DNA of 33,987 bases from Gimesia sp. (GTDB lineage Bacteria > Planctomycetota > Planctomycetia > Planctomycetales > Planctomycetaceae): contig PAJV01000011.1 in the NCBI GenBank assembly GCA_002706765.1, forward strand, positions 12,534-46,520, given 5' to 3'. Positions 1 to 7,904 of the stretch are shown here, piece after piece; the stretch's first letter is position 1; every line of letters starts with the position of its first letter. A program made the position numbers and the translations under genes. The notes under the pieces were generated by a model. The model worked only from the letters and a program-made list of their open reading frames with translations. It was not told the origin of the DNA and did not search any database.

Positions 1-5
1 TTCCT

Positions 6-38
6 GTTGTCTGTGACAACCCCGAATTGCATTCGGGG
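6..38. repeat. Two abutting perfect hairpins, possible REP-like element
   Basis: GTTGTC (6-11) pairs with GACAAC (15-20) over a TGT loop. CCCCGAAT (20-27) pairs with ATTCGGGG (31-38) over a TGC loop, and a T-rich run follows at 44-56. The second hairpin plus T-rich run could end rightward transcription entering from outside the window. The compact double-palindrome form also fits an extragenic palindromic repeat. Which of the two it is cannot be decided from one copy. Confidence 0.5.
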
Positions 39-677
39 CTACCCTTTTCTTTATTTAAATTAGCCGAACAGTGTTAGCTGCAGTTTCTGCAAACTTCGAT
101 CGGGCAAGCTGAAAGATGGTACCCGTGGTGTGAGAGGATGTTGAGTTATGTTTGTGGTTGTGGAGTTCAATATGTTGTTCCATTTGTTGACTGATATCTG
201 GTATCTCGTTTCATTGCATGGTGATTATTTTGTGGAAGGGCGCGGGGAGGTCAAGGGGGATGTACAATCCAATGTGGCGATACGGGTTGACAGCGGACCG
301 ATACAGGGCGGTGCAGTGGTGGTGCCGTGGCGAAGGGCTGCGATGTGCGGCGACCCGCAGGGTACCATTACGAACGGGTGTGGTTTCGAGCAGTGCAAAT
401 CTGGAAAAAACAAGCTCATTTGTAGTGAAGACCTGGAACAAGTGGCTTGTGTTATGGTGCACTGTAAACTGGACACGCGCGCGACTCAAAACATCGCTTA
501 TCGTCGACGGCGCGGCGGCGTCAAGGGGAGTTTGAGCAGTCGGGGTGGTCCGATTCTCAGCAGTGCCGTTTATGCAGGTGTTTCAGATTTGATGATGAGA
601 GGAGACAGAGATTGCGATGAACCTTCACGACCAGGTCTGATATGTTGACCTGGCCGTGCGGAGATTATAAACGGAGA
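39..677. other. Stretch without a convincing gene
   Basis: The segment from about 240 to 540 is G-rich on the + strand and stays open in several frames at once (148-648 +, 218-535 +, 211-489 - and 225-476 -). None of the translations has a recognisable domain, a clear signal peptide or a well-placed ribosome binding site. Such overlapping openness is typical of GC-skewed non-coding or decayed DNA. The longest candidate is 148-648 + (166 codons, ATG, Cys- and Arg-rich); I do not call it. Confidence 0.4.
629..655 (-). terminator. Possible terminator after the TolC-like gene
   Basis: GACCAGGTC (629-637) pairs with GACCTGGCC (647-655), a 9-bp stem with one G-T pair and a 9-nt loop, beginning 22 bp past the stop codon of the leftward efflux gene. 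There is no U-tract after it on the minus strand, so it would be weak or factor-dependent. Confidence 0.3.
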
Positions 678-2297
678 CTACTGACCGCTGAGGGCCTGTC
701 CGCGGTTGCTGGTGCCACCGACTCCCTGCGAGATATCGCGGACGTCGTTTAAACCACCGGAGAGGACCATGCCGTTCACGCTGACTTCGGACTGTCGGAG
801 GCTGATGAGTGAATTGACATAGCTGATGTTGGTTTCGAAGTAGGTTCGACGCGCGGTTAAGACCCGCAGGAAGTCAAACTGCTGACTTTCGTATCCCTGG
901 GTGGTGAGATCGAGGTTTTTCTGGGCGCGGGGCAGGATGTCTGCCTGGTAGCGTTCGACCTGTTTCAGGGCTTTTTTATAGTCGCGATAGGCTTTGGAGA
1001 GTTCGACTTTGAGAGAGAGTTGCAGACGTTCCACATCTTTGACGGCACGATGGTATTCGGAATTGGCGGTATCGATATTACCCTGGTTACGGTTGAAGAT
1101 GGGGATGGGAAGGCCGATCTGAACGTTGGCAATCTCTGACCCCGTAGCGTTGTCATGGGCGGCGCCGATCTGGGTTTGAACGTTCGGAATCGCCTGGACT
1201 TCCTGTCGGGAAATCTGGGCGCGGGCGCGATTGACGCGTGCACAAGCCGCCTGAATTTCAGGGCTGTTGGTGACGAGGTTACTGTAAGCTTCGTCCCAGT
1301 CCCATTTGACTGTATCGACGTCAAGTTTTCCGGTGAAGGAATAGTAGGAAAGGTCATCATGGCCGACGAGACTCGCCAACTGCTGTTTTGCAGATTCAAG
1401 ATCGTATTCGGCATTCTGACGCAGGATGCGGACTTCACCCAGCTGGACTTCGGCCTGCAGGATATCGGGTTGAGCGGCCTGGCCTGCTTTATAAAGTGAT
1501 TGAGCAATCTCGACGCCGGCTTCGGCGACTTTTTCCAGCTTCAATGTGATTTCCAGCCGCTTCTGGGCACCGAGGGTGGCGTAGAATTGTGATTTCACAT
1601 CGTTCGTGACGCGAAACCGCTGGGCTTCCAGTTCCCAGGAGAGCGACTGCACATCGTGGTGGGCGACGTCCTGGTTGAGTTGCAGCTTGTTGCCTCGCAC
1701 GTATGTCTGGCTGAAGAAGGCTCCCTGCTGACCGCCTCTGCCATCGTCTCCGATTTCGACACCGGAATAACCAATGACGGGATTCGGACGCAGACCAACC
1801 TGGGTTTTGATACCTTCCGCTTTATAGACGACCGCCGTGGCTTCGGCGAGCGTGGGGTTGGAATCCAGCGCCATCTGCAGCAGGCTTTCCAGGTCAAGGG
1901 TCATGCCGATCAGATCCGGTTCAGCCGGTGAATCCGTTCCCGATCCTGCTGCGGGCGCTGGAGGAATTGTTGTGCTTTTTGATTGAAAGCCGGTCTGCAG
2001 CAGCTGATCGTTTTCGTGGAAGATGTCTTCCAGCGGAATGAGGATGTCCTCTTCCTGTTGTGGGGATACAGGACTGTCTGCGACTTTCGGTTCCGGAGTT
2101 TCAGTGGGCCGCGTTGACTTTGTGGTTTGCTTCTGAGCCGATCGCTTTGATGTTTGCGGCTTGTCTTCCGTCTGGACAACATCAATGCTGGCAGGTGTTT
2201 TGTGATCAGAGACCTGCGACTCACTGAAGTGGGCGCAGGAGACCAGGCATGAGCAGGGCAGGACCATACATAATCGGATCAGTCGTAAATGAATCAT
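678..2297 (-). CDS. TolC/CzcC-family outer-membrane efflux lipoprotein
   Basis: This 539-residue protein has a lipoprotein signal: a hydrophobic start and a LVSC lipobox with Cys21 as the expected acylated residue. A Pro/Thr/Lys-rich linker (about 25-115) precedes two long helical halves (about 130-330 and 335-520) with the coiled-coil, Ala/Gln-rich repeats of outer-membrane efflux proteins. By family it would form the outer-membrane channel of a tripartite exporter, probably of the CzcC/CusC heavy-metal type. The metal role rests on the upstream Cys/His-rich gene, 72 bp away and probably co-transcribed. The start is supported by AAGGA about 9 nt before the ATG. No RND pump or adaptor gene follows in the window, which is odd for this family; they may lie elsewhere. 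Confidence 0.85.
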   Translation of the reverse strand: MIHLRLIRLCMVLPCSCLVSCAHFSESQVSDHKTPASIDVVQTEDKPQTSKRSAQKQTTKSTRPTETPEPKVADSPVSPQQEEDILIPLEDIFHENDQLLQTGFQSKSTTIPPAPAAGSGTDSPAEPDLIGMTLDLESLLQMALDSNPTLAEATAVVYKAEGIKTQVGLRPNPVIGYSGVEIGDDGRGGQQGAFFSQTYVRGNKLQLNQDVAHHDVQSLSWELEAQRFRVTNDVKSQFYATLGAQKRLEITLKLEKVAEAGVEIAQSLYKAGQAAQPDILQAEVQLGEVRILRQNAEYDLESAKQQLASLVGHDDLSYYSFTGKLDVDTVKWDWDEAYSNLVTNSPEIQAACARVNRARAQISRQEVQAIPNVQTQIGAAHDNATGSEIANVQIGLPIPIFNRNQGNIDTANSEYHRAVKDVERLQLSLKVELSKAYRDYKKALKQVERYQADILPRAQKNLDLTTQGYESQQFDFLRVLTARRTYFETNISYVNSLISLRQSEVSVNGMVLSGGLNDVRDISQGVGGTSNRGQALSGQ

Positions 2298-2369
2298 GGA
2301 AGATTCCTTGCATCGTTACTTTTCAGGAGAGAAGAATATCAATCGAGACACACTGGAATGGTGCTCGAA

Positions 2370-2792
2370 TTAAATGAGTTGTCTCCCCAGGAAAGTGACG
2401 ATGGAGCATTGCTTACTGTTGGCCTCATTCGGCAGCCAGATTCTGTGTACGGTGATTTCATTGGTTTGATCGCCGATGATCTGCAGGCTGCTTGAACAGA
2501 ACAGGTTCAGGTTCTGTAATTGAAACGTTTGCAACTGATGTATCTGGCTGGGAGTCAGGACCAGATTCTGCTTTACACTGCAAACACAAAACGGACACTG
2601 TGAGTCAGGGCTCTGCTGAGCCGACTCTAATGCGGGATCAATGTGCCTGTGCTGCTGGCAGGAATGAGCTGTCTCTGGATGCGATTTGCATTCATGGTGC
2701 TGGCAGCAGCAGGCGGCGCAGGGAATGATCGTCTGTACGAGAATCGTCACCGCAAAGCAGAGGCAGACCAAATTGTTAAACCGCCGTCTCAT
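2370..2792 (-). CDS. Exported Cys/His-rich small protein
   Basis: The 140-residue product starts with a basic tip and hydrophobic stretch (about 1-26, signal peptide) ending in a dense Cys/His cluster: Cys25, Cys28-30, His32-33, Cys35, His38, His43, Cys45, His48 and His50. A CPFCVC motif follows at 66-71. The C-terminal half is Gln/Leu-rich with no known fold. The cluster looks suited to binding soft metals in the periplasm, and its place directly upstream of a TolC/CzcC-like channel supports a metal-handling or sensing accessory role; this is inference. AGGAT lies 7 nt before the ATG. It could instead be a DUF2946-like protein. I do not recognise a named family with certainty. Confidence 0.7.
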   Translation of the reverse strand: MRRRFNNLVCLCFAVTILVQTIIPCAACCCQHHECKSHPETAHSCQQHRHIDPALESAQQSPDSQCPFCVCSVKQNLVLTPSQIHQLQTFQLQNLNLFCSSSLQIIGDQTNEITVHRIWLPNEANSKQCSIVTFLGRQLI

Positions 2793-2852
2793 CCTGAGAT
2801 CCTGGCTATGATTAAGAGAATACGAATCCTCTTCTCTGATCGGTTCTTCGGA

Positions 2853-3038
2853 TTATACTTGATAAACCCGTTCTTCCGTTTCGAACTGCAGCAGGGATTT
2901 CAAGGGTCTTCCCGGGGGAGCAATCCATATAACCGGCACGACCTGCAGGGGAATGTTGGTGTAAATGTACAGTTTGATTGTGATGAGCTGGTTTCTGGAG
3001 TGGATGAGCCCAGGTGTCTTTCGGGTCAGTTCGCTGGT
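2853..3038 (-). other. Protein-like open stretch without start codon, possible gene remnant
   Basis: In one minus-strand frame the stretch is open for 62 codons, closed by TGA upstream and TAA at 2853-2855, and encodes a hydrophobic, protein-like sequence including KLYIYTNIPLQVVPVIWIAPP. There is no ATG, GTG or TTG in a sensible position. A second minus frame (2812-3072, ATG start) covers the same DNA. It may be the tail of a decayed or frameshifted gene, or chance. The rest of 2793-3153 should hold the divergent promoters of the leftward metal genes and the sulfatase; I see no clear elements. Confidence 0.2.
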
Positions 3039-3153
3039 TCAGCAAAGCTGTTAACTTACTTGATTCACCCATGCGTTCTGATACATTGAAGTCTCAAGTG
3101 GCCTTCAGATTGTTCAGACGATAAATAATGAATCACAACCAGGAGCAGTATTC

Positions 3154-4587
3154 GTGAAATGTTTTCCCCGGTTTGTATCACTGCCGATGCTGGTCTGGTG
3201 TGGTCTGATTGTCTGTTCGACTCTGAATGTAGTTTCTGCCGAAACAGCTCCCGCGCGGCCTAATCTGGTTGTGGTTCTGGTGGATGATCTTCGCTGGGAC
3301 GAACTGGGGTGCATGGGACATCCCTTTGTGCGGACGCCACACATTGATCGGATTTCCCGCGAAGGAGCCCGTTTCCGGAATGCTTTCTGTTCGACGCCCC
3401 TTTGTTCTCCCGTGCGGGCCTGTCTGCTGACGGGGCGGTACACGCACAACCATGGGATTTTCGATAACATTAATCGCAGCGAACACAGTCACACGCTGAA
3501 GACATTTCCCCAGGAACTTCAGAAAGCCGGCTATGAGACCGCTTATGTGGGAAAATGGCATATGGGCAACGACGATACGGCCCGTCCCGGATTTGATCAC
3601 TGGGTGAGTATGAAGGGGCAGGGGATGTCGTTTGATCCGACGTTGAATATCAATGGCAAGCGGATTCAGTTCACGGGGCATACAACGGATGTGTTGAACC
3701 AGAAGGTGAATGAATTCGTGAAGCAGCAGGGGGAGAAACCGTTCTGCCTGTATATAGCGCACAAGGCATTACATCCGGAACTGACGCAACGCGACGATGG
3801 GAGCATTACTGATCCTTCTGCGGCGAAATTTTTGCCTGCCAGACGACACGAGAAACTGTACAGCAACGATGCGATTCCCCGCCGCTTGAATGTGGTGGAT
3901 ACACTGGAAGGCAAACGGGCATTAAAACGAAGTGTGCCGGGACTGCCTCCGTTAAGTCAGAAGACGGGAACCAGTGATGCAGTCATCCGCGATCGCCTGC
4001 GGATGCTGGCCGGGATTGATGAAGGGGTGGGTTCGCTCTGCAAACTGCTGGAGTCGCAAGGAGAACTTGACAACACCGTATTTGTCTTCACCAGCGACCA
4101 CGGGTACTGGTATGGCGAACATGGATTGAGTGTCGAGCGACGGCTGCCTTATGAAGAAGGGATACGCGTGCCTCTGCTGGTGCGTTATCCTCCGCTCATC
4201 AAAGCGGGCACGCTGATTGATGAATTCGCTGTCAGCGTGGATCTGGCACCGACGATGCTGGAACTGGCGCAGGTCAAAACCGATCAGCAGTATGATGGTC
4301 GTAGCCTGGTTCCCCTGCTGAAAGGAGAGCATCCGGAGAACTGGCGTCGGTCCTTCCTGGTGGAGTACAACAGTGACACCGTCTTTCCGAGGCTGGTCAA
4401 AATGGGATATAAAGCGGTTCGCACACCGCGCTGGAAGTACATTCAATTCAATGAACTGGAGGGGATGAATGAACTCTACGATATGCAGCATGATCCTTAT
4501 GAGATGAAGAACCTGATCAATGCTCCGGCTGCGAAAGAGACGGTCAAACAGATGCAGGCGGAACTGAAGCAGCTGATGAAGAACTAG
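3154..4587 (+). CDS. Exported sulfatase (arylsulfatase A-like)
   Basis: The 477-residue product has a signal peptide (about 1-29, cleavage near VVSA-ET). The N-terminal metal site is seen as VVLVDD (Asp44-Asp45), and the active-site signature is CSPVRACLLTG with Cys84 as the formylglycine precursor; the fourth position is Val instead of the commoner Ser. Later motifs are YVGKWHMG, FTSDHGYWYGEHGL and a C-terminal DPYEMKNL typical of planctomycete sulfatases. It should hydrolyse sulfate esters, probably on polysaccharides, in the periplasm. The substrate cannot be read from sequence. The start is GTG, chosen because AGGAG lies 8 nt upstream and the signal peptide begins there. Maturation needs a formylglycine-generating enzyme encoded elsewhere. 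Confidence 0.93.
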   Translation: MKCFPRFVSLPMLVWCGLIVCSTLNVVSAETAPARPNLVVVLVDDLRWDELGCMGHPFVRTPHIDRISREGARFRNAFCSTPLCSPVRACLLTGRYTHNHGIFDNINRSEHSHTLKTFPQELQKAGYETAYVGKWHMGNDDTARPGFDHWVSMKGQGMSFDPTLNINGKRIQFTGHTTDVLNQKVNEFVKQQGEKPFCLYIAHKALHPELTQRDDGSITDPSAAKFLPARRHEKLYSNDAIPRRLNVVDTLEGKRALKRSVPGLPPLSQKTGTSDAVIRDRLRMLAGIDEGVGSLCKLLESQGELDNTVFVFTSDHGYWYGEHGLSVERRLPYEEGIRVPLLVRYPPLIKAGTLIDEFAVSVDLAPTMLELAQVKTDQQYDGRSLVPLLKGEHPENWRRSFLVEYNSDTVFPRLVKMGYKAVRTPRWKYIQFNELEGMNELYDMQHDPYEMKNLINAPAAKETVKQMQAELKQLMKN

Positions 4588-4649
4588 CAACTTTTCTACT
4601 TTCTAGAATGAAATAGATCAGCGAATACTGATTTGTATAAAATGGACCA

Positions 4650-4704
4650 GTTTCTGCATCGCATGCTTCAACTTGCTATGATACCTGCTTTATAATGCAG
4701 AAAC
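4650..4704 (+). promoter_or_regulatory. Perfect 10-bp inverted repeat enclosing a TATAAT box
   Basis: GTTTCTGCAT (4650-4659) and ATGCAGAAAC (4695-4704) are exact inverted copies 35 nt apart. Inside is TATAAT (4691-4696) with a poor -35 (TTCAAC, 4667-4672) at 18-nt spacing, which would start transcription about 70 nt before the gene at 4771. The right arm overlaps the -10 box. The repeat could be a split operator with DNA looping, or a long hairpin at the end of the sulfatase transcript. Confidence 0.4.
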
Positions 4705-4770
4705 CTTATAAATTAGGGATGTTAAATAAAGTCCCTTTCCCGCCTCCTGAGTCTTCAACAGGATTGATTC

Positions 4771-7700
4771 ATGCCTGCCTTTATTCCGACCTCGCGTTTT
4801 CGTATTTCTGCTTTTGTTTCCGCTCTGTTTTTTGCCTTGTTGATCGGGTTGACCATCACAGCTCGGTCAGCAGATAAATCGGAAACAAAACCCAAGGTGG
4901 ATTACTCTGCTGAAATGCCTCGGATTTTACCGCGGAGTCCGGAAGAGGCGCTGAAGTCATTTAAAATCCATCCCGATTTTGAGATTCAGCTGGTGGCGGC
5001 AGAGCCTCTGGTTCGAGATCCGGTCGCGATGTGCTTTGATGCCCGCGGTCGTGCTTATGTCGTTGAAATGCCGGAATACAACGATGCGAATCAGGAAGGA
5101 TACAGTTCTGTTAAACTGCTGGAAGATACGGACGGCGATGGCCGATTCGATAAGAGTTATCCGTTTCTGTCCGGTCTGACTCTGCCGACGGCGGTTTTTT
5201 GTTACAAAGGGGGCGTCTTTGTCGGGGCACCACCTTATGTGTATTACTGCAAAGACACGGATGGAGACCGCATTGCGGATGTACGCGAAGTCGTGATGAC
5301 GGGATTTGGCCGGGATAAAGGCGATGAGGGGATGATCAATTCCTTCCGCTGGGGCCTGGATAACAAAATCCATTTTTCTACAGGCATCGATGGCGGAGAT
5401 GTGACCATCGCTGCTGACGAGAACAAGAAGACCTACAATACCAAGGGGCGCGGCGTTATCCTGGATCCCGAGACCCGCACGATTGAACTGACGACCGGCG
5501 GCGGACAGCATGGGATGAGCCTGGGCAACTGGAACCGTGAGTTTGTCTGCGCCAACAGCGTTCCCATGCAGGTGCTGATGTACGATGATCGTTATATCGC
5601 CCGCAATCCCTATCTGGCGCCTCCGGCAGCTCCGGTTTCGATTGCTCCCGGGGGAAAATTCACGAAGCTGCTCCGCATCAGCCAGGTCGAACCATGGCGG
5701 ATTCTGCGGTCCCGGATCCGTGCTGCGAGCGAGCGGGGCGACGCTGAAAAAGGTCAGCCTTCCGGTTTCTTTACCGCGGCGACTGGAATTACCGTTTATC
5801 GTGGGGACGCCTGGCCTGCTGAATATCAGGGCAATATTTTTGTGGGCGAACCGGCTAACAATCTTGTTTATCGTGCTGCTCCCCAGCCGGACGGACTGTC
5901 GCTGGTTGCTCCCCGGGCCGACCAGGATGCCGAGTTCCTGGCTTCAACGGATATCTGGTTTCGGCCGGTTCAATTTGAGAATGGCCCGGAAGGCGCACTG
6001 TATGTGCTAGACATGTATCGCGAGCTGATTGAAGGGGCTCCCTTTATTCCGGAAGAGGTGATCAAGCATCTGGATCCGGTGGGCGGACAGGATAAAGGAC
6101 GGATTTACCGAATCGTACCCAAAGGCTTTCAGCAGCCTCAGTCAGCCGATCTGACAAAACTGAGTTCACAGGAACTGGTTGAGTTATTGGAAAGTGATAA
6201 TGGCTGGACACGCGATACGGCGCAAAGACTGTTATACGAGCGTCAGGATACCTCGATCGCCGGGGACCTGAAGCAGCTGGCGACAGGATCTACAAAACCG
6301 ATTACGCGGGCGACGGCACTCTGGTCGCTGCAGGCTTTGAAATCACTCGATTCTGCGACGCTGCTGAAAGGACTGCAAGACAAAGAATTCCAGGTCCGTA
6401 AGCAGTCGTTGAAAATTGCCGAGCAGTATGCAGATGCGAACGAGATTCAACAGCAGATGATTGCTCTGGCGACCGATCCTTCACTGGAAGTGCAATATCA
6501 GGCGGCTTTCTCGCTGGGGGCATTCGAATCGTTGGCACGCAACGCGGCGCTGGCGGATCTGCTGGAACGGCATGCGGCCAATCAGTGGATTCGGATGGCG
6601 GTGCAGAGTTCGCTGGATCAGGGGACCGGGGAAGTCTTCGAAATTCTGATCAAGAATACCGATGCGTTGAAAGAGAAACAGATTGAACAGTTTCTGGTTG
6701 CGTTAGCCGTTCAGATCGGTGCGCAGCAGGAAGCAGCGAATGTGAAACGGGTTCTGGCTGCACTGGAAGCTCTGCCCGAATCAAATCAGAAGCTGGCGGA
6801 AATTCTGTTTCGGAATCTGCTGTCTCGCGCCTCGGGTGTGACCAAGCAGGTGATTGCCAAATCTGACAGTGAGCACACTGCAAAACTTCTGAAAGGAATG
6901 ATGCAGTCGGCGATTGCCCAGGCGACGAATGACAAAGCGGCGGTGAAAGGACGCGTGGCAGCCATCCCCACATTGAGCATCGGACTGTTCGATGAGACGC
7001 AGCCGGTATTTGAAGAGTTGCTTTCCGTGCAGCAGCCTTTGCCGGTTCGCCAGCGGGCGATTACTGCGCTGGGACTGGTTAATGATGATCGCGTGGCGGA
7101 ACTGCTGATTGAAGCCTGGCCGGGACTGAGTCCGCAATTACGGATGAGTGCAGTAGAGACGCTCTTCTCCCGTAAACCATGGCTGCTCAGTCTGCTGGAT
7201 GCGGTGAAAGCGGGGGACATCAATCCCGGAGACATCGGCCCCGAGCGTGTGCAACTGTTGAAAACCAACCAGGACAGCACCGTCAAAAAACTGGCAGAAT
7301 CGTTATTTCATAATGAGCGATTGACCGGGCGATCCGACGTGATTAAAGAGTATCAGGCATCTTTGAAACTGAAGGGGGATGCGGCCAATGGGAAACAGGT
7401 CTTCAAGAAATCCTGCTCAGCCTGTCATCGCCTGGAGAATGTCGGCGTGCAACTGGGAGCCGACCTGAAAGCGATTAAAGATCGGGGCACGGACGCGGTG
7501 CTGCTCAATATTCTCGATCCCAACCGGGAGGTCAAACCTCAATATGTGACGTACCTGCTGGTGACGACGCAGGGAAGAACGATTACCGGTCTGATCAAAG
7601 AAGAAAATGCGAACAGCATCACAATCGCCCGGGCGGATGGCACGAGTGATACGGTACTGCGAATTGATATTGATGAACTGATCAGTTCGCGGCTGTCATT

Positions 7701-7779
7701 CATGCCTGAGGGACTGGAAAAGCAGATCAATCCCCAGGAAATGGCCGACCTGCTCGCCTATTTGAATTCAATTAAATAA
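4771..7779 (+). CDS. PVC-type dehydrogenase / HEAT / cytochrome c exported protein
   Basis: The 1002-residue protein has a signal peptide (1-33, cleavage near ARS-AD). Residues about 55-450 form the beta-propeller-like PVC membrane-bound dehydrogenase domain, with HPDFEIQLVAAEP near its start and two DTDGDG-type acidic loops. About 460-840 is an alpha-helical HEAT-like repeat region. The C-terminal heme domain carries CSACH (Cys882, Cys885, His886) and a late Met in SFMPEGLE as the probable second heme ligand. The family is typical of Planctomycetota and Verrucomicrobia; it is thought to oxidise sugars or similar compounds and pass electrons to the heme, but substrates are unproven. AGGA lies 7 nt before the ATG. 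The 1731-residue protein at 12182 contains the same three modules. Confidence 0.9.
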   Translation: MPAFIPTSRFRISAFVSALFFALLIGLTITARSADKSETKPKVDYSAEMPRILPRSPEEALKSFKIHPDFEIQLVAAEPLVRDPVAMCFDARGRAYVVEMPEYNDANQEGYSSVKLLEDTDGDGRFDKSYPFLSGLTLPTAVFCYKGGVFVGAPPYVYYCKDTDGDRIADVREVVMTGFGRDKGDEGMINSFRWGLDNKIHFSTGIDGGDVTIAADENKKTYNTKGRGVILDPETRTIELTTGGGQHGMSLGNWNREFVCANSVPMQVLMYDDRYIARNPYLAPPAAPVSIAPGGKFTKLLRISQVEPWRILRSRIRAASERGDAEKGQPSGFFTAATGITVYRGDAWPAEYQGNIFVGEPANNLVYRAAPQPDGLSLVAPRADQDAEFLASTDIWFRPVQFENGPEGALYVLDMYRELIEGAPFIPEEVIKHLDPVGGQDKGRIYRIVPKGFQQPQSADLTKLSSQELVELLESDNGWTRDTAQRLLYERQDTSIAGDLKQLATGSTKPITRATALWSLQALKSLDSATLLKGLQDKEFQVRKQSLKIAEQYADANEIQQQMIALATDPSLEVQYQAAFSLGAFESLARNAALADLLERHAANQWIRMAVQSSLDQGTGEVFEILIKNTDALKEKQIEQFLVALAVQIGAQQEAANVKRVLAALEALPESNQKLAEILFRNLLSRASGVTKQVIAKSDSEHTAKLLKGMMQSAIAQATNDKAAVKGRVAAIPTLSIGLFDETQPVFEELLSVQQPLPVRQRAITALGLVNDDRVAELLIEAWPGLSPQLRMSAVETLFSRKPWLLSLLDAVKAGDINPGDIGPERVQLLKTNQDSTVKKLAESLFHNERLTGRSDVIKEYQASLKLKGDAANGKQVFKKSCSACHRLENVGVQLGADLKAIKDRGTDAVLLNILDPNREVKPQYVTYLLVTTQGRTITGLIKEENANSITIARADGTSDTVLRIDIDELISSRLSFMPEGLEKQINPQEMADLLAYLNSIK

Positions 7780-7791
7780 GTGAGTAAACTC

Positions 7792-7840
7792 GTCTTTCCT
7801 GAAATCAGCCGGCCCGGTTCAGGTTACAAGCCTGAAAGAC
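7792..7840. other. Nested inverted repeats between genes
   Basis: GTCTTTC (7792-7798) pairs with GAAAGAC (7834-7840). Alternatively CCTGAA (7798-7803) pairs with TTCAGG (7818-7823) around a GC-rich loop. No T-tract follows, so a transcript end here would not be classical. A TATACT box at 7855-7860 might serve the next gene but has no good -35. Confidence 0.25.
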
Positions 7841-7904
7841 AGACAAGTTTCGTGTATACTACAGAAAAACTGGAATCGACTTTAATGCGCTGAAAGGTCA
7901 TCCC

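Noticed and set aside
148-648. 166-codon rightward open frame
   Set aside because: No domain, no signal peptide, a poor ribosome site, and several other frames are equally open over the same skewed DNA.
3952-4590. 212-codon leftward frame inside the sulfatase gene
   Set aside because: It is antisense to the sulfatase C-terminal half and has no recognisable fold.
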